DNA of 64,000 nucleotides, from NCBI GenBank assembly GCA_905160935.1, contig CAJHZI010000561.1:1-64000 (forward strand), in the 5' to 3' direction. This document shows, piece by piece, positions 45,001-54,500 of the stretch (its first letter is position 1; each line of letters opens with the position of its first letter). The position numbers were made by a program, and so were the translations under genes. The notes under the pieces are model-generated. The model was not told where the DNA came from and searched no databases. It worked only from the letters and a program-made list of their open reading frames with translations. Source of the stretch: Enchytraeus crypticus. Taxonomy: Eukaryota > Annelida > Clitellata > Enchytraeida > Enchytraeidae.

Positions 45001-48000
45001 AAAATGAAATACTAGAAACTTAACTAGAATTCCTGCTAATACCAGCACTAGCATTAAAAGCTTCGTAAATTAAATACACGCTTCTACCATAAGACACTCT
45101 ATTGTCTAGAACCATCAATAAAATAACTATTATTATATTAATTAGATTAGGACTATTATGATATTAATTAGAGTAGGACTAGTATTATATTAATTTGATT
45201 AGGACTATAATTGTACTAATTGTCTTAGAGATTGCATAAACAGTTTTATTAACGTAATTTTATCTTGCTATAAGATGAACTGCTTTAAATTTAAGCAATC
45301 ATCACAAATGACGCTGATTCTAATTTATTTCAGTCAAGCACGGAAATCGTTACAGGAAATCGTTACAGTTGCCGATCGTTATTGGCTTCAGGTGTACCTC
45401 AGTTAAAAATTTAAATCTCGACCAAACATGACTATATAAAGGTTATAAAGCTACTAATAAAGCTATGATGATGTCAATTTTCGTAAGAGAGTGATATTGT
45501 CACAGATGATCCGACTGGAATACAATTATTGCTCAACACTCAATTAGTACTCGACCATCCAACTAGTACTCGACCATCCAACTAGTACTCGATCATCTAA
45601 CTAGTACTCGATCATCTAACTAGTACTCGATCATCTAACTGGTACTCGATCATCTAACTAGTCCTCGACCATCTAACTAGTACTCGACCATGTAACTAGT
45701 ACTCGATCATCTAATTGGTACTCGACCATGTAACTAGTACTCGATCACCTAACTGGTACTCGACCATCTAACTGGTACTCGACCATCTAACTAGTACTCG
45801 ACCATCTAACTGCTACTCGACCATCTAACTAGTACTGGAAAATCTCACTAGTAGTCGACCATCTAACCAGTACTCGACCATCTAACTGGTACTCGACCAT
45901 CTAACTGGTACTCGACCATATAACTAGTAGCGGAAAATCTCACTAGTAGTCGACCATCTAACTAGTACTCGATCATCTAACTGGTACTCGATCATCTAAC
46001 TAGTCCTCGACTATCTAACTAGTACTCGATCATCTAATTGGTACTCGACCATGTAACTAGTACTCGATCACCTAACTGGTACTCGACCATCTAACTAGTA
46101 CTCGACCATCTAACTGGTACTCGACCATCTAACTGGTACTCGACCATCTAACTAGTACTCGACCATCTAACTGGTACTCGACCATCTAACTAGTACTGGA
46201 AAATCTCACTAGTAGTCGACCATCTAACTAGTACTCGACCATCTAACTGGTACTCGACCATCTAACTGGTACTCGACCATATAACTAGTAGCGGAAAATC
46301 TCACTAGTAGTCGACCATCTAACTAGTACTCGACCATCTAACTAGTAGTGGAAAATCTCACTAGTACTCGACCATCTAACTAGTACTCGATCATCTGACT
46401 AGTACTCGACCATCTAACTGGCTTTCGACCATCTAACTAGTACTGGAAAATCTCACTAGTAGTCGACCATCTAACTAGTACTCGACCATCTAACTAGTAA
46501 TCGATCATCTAACTAGTACTCGACCGTCTTACTAGTACTCGACCATCTAACTAGTAGTAGAAAATCTCACTAGTACTCGACCATCTAACTAGTACTCGAC
46601 CATCTAACTAGTACTGGACCATCTAATTAGTACTCAACCATCTAACTAGTACTTAACTATGAAAAGATTTGTCAAATACTTAGGTTGTCAACAATCCAAC
46701 AGTACTAATTTTCAATAGCTTTTCATATATCTTAAGGAAGGAAGATATTAGGAAACTGGAGGCGTTGGAAATGTGGATTTGGAGAAGAATAGAGAGGAAT
46801 AGCTGGACTCAAAAGGCTACAAATGAGAAAGTTCTGGAGAGAGTTGGCACACAGATAGACAGTTGATAAATGTATTAAGAAATGGGAAGAAGAGTTGGAT
46901 AGGACACATTCTAAAGGGGGAAGGTCTTTTAAAAGAGGTCATAGAAGGTAGAATGGAAGGAAATAGAGGCAGGGACAGGCCAAGATTAGGTATGTCAGAT
47001 GATTTAAAGACCCACTCATATGTGAAATGAAGAGGAAGGCGGAAGACAGAGAAGAGTGGAGGCGTTATATATCATGGACCTGCCAGTAGGCAGTGCACTA
47101 AGAGAGATCTCTTCAAATAAATCAGCAAAGTTTTCTATAATTCTACGATGAACTATACAAAATAAGAAAGTTTACAATTCATACGAATCATAGACTAATC
47201 ATAGACTAATCATAGACTAATCATAGACTAATCATAGACTAATAAGCCACTTAGAGCGAAATTAACACAGCGATGCAACCAATTGTTAATTATAGAACTC
47301 TTCGGTAATGGCCAAAAATACACTGCAAAGAATGGTTAGACCTAACAGCTTTAGATTAAATCTTTGTCATTACGTGTTACAGGATAAATTTAGCGCTTAA
47401 ACATCTCAATTACGCAATCAACAGCTGCATGAATCTAGACGATATAACATTCTCTCTCTTTCGCTCTCTCCTCTCACTAGCATTCTGTCAAATGCCATGT
47501 CTAAGGTATATATTTCTTCTCAAAGTCTGCTACCATACTAATTAATGAGCATTACATCATTAAGGGCATATAGTCTTCTGTAGCCACTTATATTATTATC
47601 AACTTTTTTAAGGATGCTGTTATCTGGGAAATCAAAGTTTCTGAGGAGCTTTTCATTGCCTTTCTCGGTTTCTACTTAGTTACCTCTTCAATCACGAGAA
47701 GGCAGGCGTTCGATTTCAACATGAATTAGATTAGAATATTTGACAGTGGCCAAAACACTAGATGGAAGAGCCTCTTCTTCTTCAGCCAAGTGGCAGGTTT
47801 AAGGTATATATTCATACTCAATGTCTGCTTTCTCGCTCCATAAGAGCACTCCTTAGATCTACAAGTAAGGAGTGCTCATATGGAGCGAGAAAGCAGACTT
47901 TGAGTATGAATATGTACCTTGAACCTGCCACTTGGCAGTGCATGGAAGAGCTCATCAATATACATAATTTCTTCTTGGAGTGGCCATTGATGCTTTCTGT

Positions 48001-51000
48001 GACCAGAGAAAAGTGAAATATCATCTTTCAATGCACTGAGTTATACTTCAAGCTCATCATCATCATCATCTTCCCTTAAATCCTAGTTGAACTAGGGTTA
48101 GGATATGAAGAGGATTCTTTTTCAAGTTTTTCGGTTGTTTAAATTTTGTAGCAATTTCTGGAACCTAGGCACTCACTAACCGAATGCCCTTTCTGTCATT
48201 GGTTTGATCACGTTTTTAGTTATACTTCAAGCTAAAAGAGAAAAAATACCTGCATTACTGGGCACAACATTTCTCTTCAACAAAATCGTTGAACCCTTAG
48301 GACTGACAAAACTGTTTTTCCTGTAATGCTCTATCAACGCTCCGATAGATTTATGTTTAGTCGTTGAATCACTCGTAATCCAATACACACTGTACTTGCT
48401 CGTCTTATCTTCCGTGAAATGTACATCCTCTCGTATTTCCAGCTCTACAGGAGTGTTGTCTCTACTGATGGGCTCAGGTCGACAGCAGACGAGCACGTAG
48501 CAGTCGACAGTGGCCTGGGACATCTTGACGAGGTAGTTGAAGTTAACGTCATCTTTCTGCTGCCTGTAGCGCATTGCGTCTATAGCCCATCGCTCACTGT
48601 ACAGCCGATATGATATACGTGCAGAATAGATAATAATACACAAGATAGGAGTTATAGTAGATATACGGACAGAATAGATAATAATATATGTGAAGAATAG
48701 ACAGTAATATATAATATAGGAGCTATAGTAAATATACAAGATAGGAGATATAATAAATAAACTATATAGGAGCTATAGTAGATATACGAGCTAGGAGTAC
48801 AGTAGATATACGAGCTAGGAGTACAGTAGATATACGAGCTAGGAGTACAGTAGATATATGAGCTAGGAGTACAGTAGATATATGAGATAGGAGTACAGTA
48901 GATATATGAGCTAGGAGTACAGTAGATATATGAGCTAGGAGTACAGTAGATATATGAGCTAGGAGTACAGTAGATATACGAGCTAGGAGTACAGTAGATA
49001 TATGAGCTAGGAGTACAGTAGATATATGAGCTAGGAGTACAGTAGATATACGGAGCTAGGAGTACAGTAGATATAGAGCTAGGAGTACAGTAGATATATG
49101 AGCTAGGAGTACAGTAGATATATGAGCTAGGAGTACAGTAGATATACGAGCTAGGAGTATTGTAGATATATGAGCTAGGAGTACAGTAGATATATGAGCT
49201 AGGAGTACAGTAGATATATGAGCTAGGAGTACAGTAGATATATGAGCTAGGAGTACAGTAGATATATAGAGCTAGGAGTACAGTAGATATATGAGCTAGG
49301 AGTACAGTAGATATATGAGCTAGGAGTACAGTAGATATATGAGCTAGGAGTACAGTAGATATACGAGCTAGGAGTACAGTAGATATATGAGCTAGGAGTA
49401 CAGTAGATATACGAGCTAGGAGTACAGTAGATATATGAGTATAGTAGTATACGAGATAGGCGAGATAGGCGCTACAGTAGATATATGAGATAGGAGCTAT
49501 AGTAGATGTATTAGTCATAGTTGCAGAACAATTAGTCATTGCTGTAGAGAAGACTAGATATAAGTAAAGTATGGTACAGTCTGCTCTAGAATTCGGCAAG
49601 AGTTTTCAAAGCAAACAAGAACATGGATATGAATATGACAAGTTTGCTACATTTCACTTATTCTATTTAAATGGAGAAACAAAGAGGACAGAAAAAATGA
49701 AAAACACAAAACTAATTACTGAACACATTCAATATATTAAACACTAGGGAATACATATTAAAGGTAAACTGCTAAAAGAAGTATGGTTGCAGAATATCAA
49801 GGTATGACTGCTTCAATCAAAGTTGGACCACAGGAAATTATGGATATATTAACAGTGTTAATGTATGGAATGAAGATTAATATCAAGTAGATTACAGCAT
49901 TGAGTATCTAGTCAGAAAAAGGAATACTATAAAAAAGGCATAAATTTAGAGAGAGTAAAAAACTTCAAATATTTAGGTCACATGATAACAGAGGATGAAA
50001 ATTGCGAAACAAAAAAATGTTGAATAGCATAAGTAAAAGCACCTTTCAGTAAGATCATATAACTACGAACAATAACATTCTATTTACATGGCCCCAATGA
50101 ATTTACATTTTGGTGCACCGGAAAGTGATTGATAACATTGAATTCTGTATAAGAACATTTATTGACTTAACTAAGGCATTTGATATTTTAAATGTAGTTT
50201 TCTTACAAAATTTTAATCTTCTATGGTATTAGAATATTTATTGCCAAACAATTTTATAAGAAATTCTTTAAACAACAGAAGGCAGTTTTAAAATTAAGTA
50301 ACTCTGTGTAAGAAATAAATGGCATCAGCTATAGATATCTACAGGGTTCAATGTTAGAACAACTATTGTTCATAATTTATGTTAATGTATGCCGTATTTT
50401 GTATGCCAATAATTCCTAAATAATATTTGTTCACGTTATTTTCTGATGATATCAATACAAATATTATTTTGTACCTTTTTAATCCCATACTTACGTACAT
50501 GATATACTGCATGTGCTACCCTTCACTGCATGACTATTAGTAATCGTTGCCTTTTAATAGCACATCGATTGCAGCCAACTCAGATTTAATGGGGATTTTT
50601 GCTCAATGTTACCAACACAAGGTTTTCGAAAATGGTCTCTCATCCAAATGCTAAATGAGCCCGATGTTGCTTAGCTTCGTTAATGATGCGCACACTATAC
50701 AAGGTGTGCCCTGTCCCGCCCTCTGGCGCAGCAAAATCCAGTTACTACAGTAAATTCTGAGCTTCCCTATCGCCACAGTAGATTTTCTTTAAATGAACAA
50801 AGAACTAATATCATGAACAGTAGCTTTATAAACTGTTTTAAACAGCATGACTAAAGACTTAATTTTTATAATTGCTATGAAAATTATTTTAACATTGGAA
50901 TTAACAAAAATTCCACAGAGTAATTGTTGAATCAAAATATACATGGCAACATCGCAACAACTACGTAGCTATGAGTGAAACCGAAAAATTATACTGAACT

Positions 51001-51471
51001 AAATTTTCATATTCCAACAAAAACAAATCGATTTCTTCACACAATCACTAAATATAATGAACCGTTAAGGCAGTGGCAGATCAATTGCAGTATCTGCTGT
51101 GAGTTCCCGTATGTGATCAGTTTTAAGCTCATTTCATTAATGAAGCTATCTATTAATGATGCCATCTCTAGATGATGAATTTAATTTTTAATATTAGCAA
51201 TTAATGAAACATTAGAAACCATAAGTACCTAACGGGTCCATGAGATCTATTCTGTTTCATTCTTTGAAACAGTGGTGAAGCAATCTGCTCACACAGCAAC
51301 TGATAGTAGTCTACCCGCAGTCTGTAATATCCATCTAACAGAGAAACAAACGATCTGGCATCTGCTTCTTCCTTGAAATCCAGTATCTACAAAAGAAAAG
51401 AGCAACAAGTTCGGCATTCCATATGTTTATATACTAGAGAGTTTGATAACCAAAATGAAAACTAAAATTAA

Positions 51472-51521
<50 letters not shown>

Positions 51522-54500
51522 CAAAAAAAATCTTCAAATGTTTGGACTATTAGTAGAGTCAGCTTAAATTGTAATTTAAATTACCCAACTTAATGAAACA
51601 GCCTTCAACTTAATACACGGTCACGAATTTTATTCTGGTGATACTTGAAATTAATAGTTGCAATCGCTAAACATAGTCATCTATCAACAGCCTTATAACG
51701 ATGCAGTTTAGAATATCCAAAAGCTTAGTGGGTAGAACGGCTGATTACATCATAAGGTGTAGAACAGCAAGTGAAGTCATGATGTGTAGAACATCAGGTA
51801 ACATCATTACGTGTAGAACTTCAGGTAACATCATGAAGTGTAGAACTTCAAGTAACTTCATTATGAGTAGAACTTCAGATAACGTCATGAACGAGGTACA
51901 TTTACCTCCCTTGGGTTGATTCCAGAGAGATCTAATCAGGAGATTAAAATATCAACATTCACAGGTCCCGAAACCTGGACCTTGAATTCTTATAATGACT
52001 AAACTCTCTGATGCTTTAAATATGTAAGATATAAATAGTCATGGAAGACTTTCTTTACCTGAGTGTTTAACCATATTCTTAACATAGCTATCCAGGACAT
52101 TACCAATTATCAGATCCGACCAATGCAATAAATAGTTCTATATGTAAGAAACAATTAGATGTCATTCATCAACAGGAATACAGTTAAATTGCTGATCTTA
52201 ATTTTGCTCTATTTTCATGCTCTCGCAAATTTTTAAATCCACTTTATTACTTTCTATTATTTAATAGTTCTCTTATATATAGCATCCAAAATAGTAAAAT
52301 TAATATCTCTCTTTCTCTCTTAGTGCACTGCATACTGGCAGGTTCATGGTATATAACGCCTCCATGCTTCTCAGTCTTCAGCTTTTCCGCTTCTCAGTCT
52401 TCATCTTTAAATTATCTAACATTCCTAATCTCAGCCTGCCCCTGCCTCTATTTCCTTCCATTCTGCCTTCTATGACATCTTTTAGTAGACTTTTCCCCCT
52501 TAGAATGTGTCCTATCCATCTCATCTTCCTATTTCTTAATACATTTATCAACTGTGTATCTGTGCCAACTCTCTTCAGAACTTCCTCATTTGTAACCTTT
52601 TGAGTCCAGCTGATCCTCTCCATTCTAATATCATTCATTAATATCTCTCATAAATTAATAATTAATATCTTACTTTCTTATATCTTATTAATATCTCTCA
52701 TAAATTAATAATTAATATCTTACTTTCTTATATCTTATTACTATCTCTCATAAATTAATCAGATTAATAAAGATCCAAAAAGTTTGCACTGTAACCACAA
52801 CATGCTGATAAAAACAATAAAACATCATAAAATCGTAACAGAAACAAAACAATAACATGAAAAGCAACAACAAAAACACCAAGAATACAGAAATAACATC
52901 AGTTAGTAATAACAGCACAAAATAATAATGTTAACACTAGTAATAATCTAAAAAGTAATGTAGCAAATCCAACTGATTAGAACTCACATGTGGACGACCA
53001 GTTTTTCTACTGATGGTAACTCTGACAGTTCTTTCCATCTTTTCCATCTTTATTTGATCCAACTCTTCTATTGAACACTGAAATTCGTTCTATGCAAAGA
53101 ATAAAATTTCAGGATTAATTAATCTACTTATTTAATATTTAGTGCCCATGTTGTATGTCTTGTCCGGGTTGCTGAAGAATAGCCCAACCGTGGACGGCAA
53201 GTGATGTAAAAGACGACAAGCACTAAAATCCAAACCAACATCAGAAAGAGCAATCGGTTGAAGAGCACCTAGGCCCCAGAAAGTGCTACATAATTTTCTA
53301 TTCCCCACCCTAGTTAGACTGGGATTCAAGGAAGGATGATGACTTGGATGATAACTTTATATTTAGTGCACGTGACATTTTTTGTTTTTTCATTGATTGA
53401 CCTTACTATACTATCTGCTAGAGCTGTTTTCACCTCATTTTCGTTAAAGAGAGATTTAAAGGTCTTCTTAGCATGAGTTCATTCCATATGTTTGTTTCGT
53501 TGTGAAAATGATAATGCCGATGTTATGTTTAAGTGCTTCTACCGAATGTTCTCAGTGAAAAGATCTATAGTACAGTAGCTACTTGATAAATGTAGATTAC
53601 TATACAGATGCATAAAATACACTAGTTAGCCAAATTTATAAAATTGCTAACTGAATAAAAGTTGATATACCTTGGTATGTAAAACAAGTCTGAGCATTAT
53701 ATTCACTAAAGTCCTAAACAAATATTTCATTGTTTGAACAATATAATGTTTAATAATAAATTTCTGCTGCTTATAAAGTTATATACATACAAATAGGCCC
53801 CTCTTATTATTTTAAAACAAACTATTTAATCACAAAATTACAAAATGAAACAAATACCAGTGATACATCTCTTCCTCCAGCTCCCGGCCAATTTATAAAA
53901 ACAGATATGGCAAGATGTTACAATTAATCATAACGTACTTAACACGTACATTACATAACAAATCAAATTCGAGATGAAAGAGTGCAAAAACTACACAAAT
54001 AAAAAAAAAAAGTGTATATAGGGTGCGTGTATAGTATAGTAGTGTAGTGTAGTGTATATGCGTGGGTGGTATAGTCTATTCGAATCCCGACCCTGGTTAA
54101 ACTGGGATTTAAGGGAAGATAATGATGACGGTATATGGTGCGTGAAAACAAAAAGTTATAAAGCCAACAGAGTTCTTCCACGTACCGGCTTAGACTTGAT
54201 GAGAACACCGGCTACCGCAGCACTGTTAGGCCTAACTTCTACTTCAACTGTCACAACAGTAGGTTCAACAACTCTGCTATTTGCAGAAGATTCCATGCCA
54301 GGAGGTCTAGGTGGCAATGGAATCTCTTCCACAGTGATGAACTTTTCCAGTCCATAATCATCAGCATAGCCAAGTATTCCCATCATGTACGTTAACTTGA
54401 TTGTTGTTTCACCGCTGGTAGTTCTTCCGCTGTTGTCCTTACCATAATCGGAGTACTTTGAAAATTCCTGTAAAACATTACACAGCGTCGAAATTGGTTT

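Noticed and set aside
45535-46670. CRISPR array
   Set aside because: Units are contiguous 19-bp repeats without unique spacers, in a eukaryotic intron.
47762-48016. Small gene on the + strand
   Set aside because: It reads through an inverted pair of SINE-A ends.
48652-49599. 315-codon open frame on the - strand
   Set aside because: It is the 24-bp minisatellite read in frame (24 is divisible by three).
53850-53903. Possible extra JAK micro-exon (CTGGAGGAAGAGATGTATCACTG on the - strand)
   Set aside because: It has AG and GT borders and looks FERM-like, but its 23 bases do not fit the phase-0 junction between exons 3 and 4.
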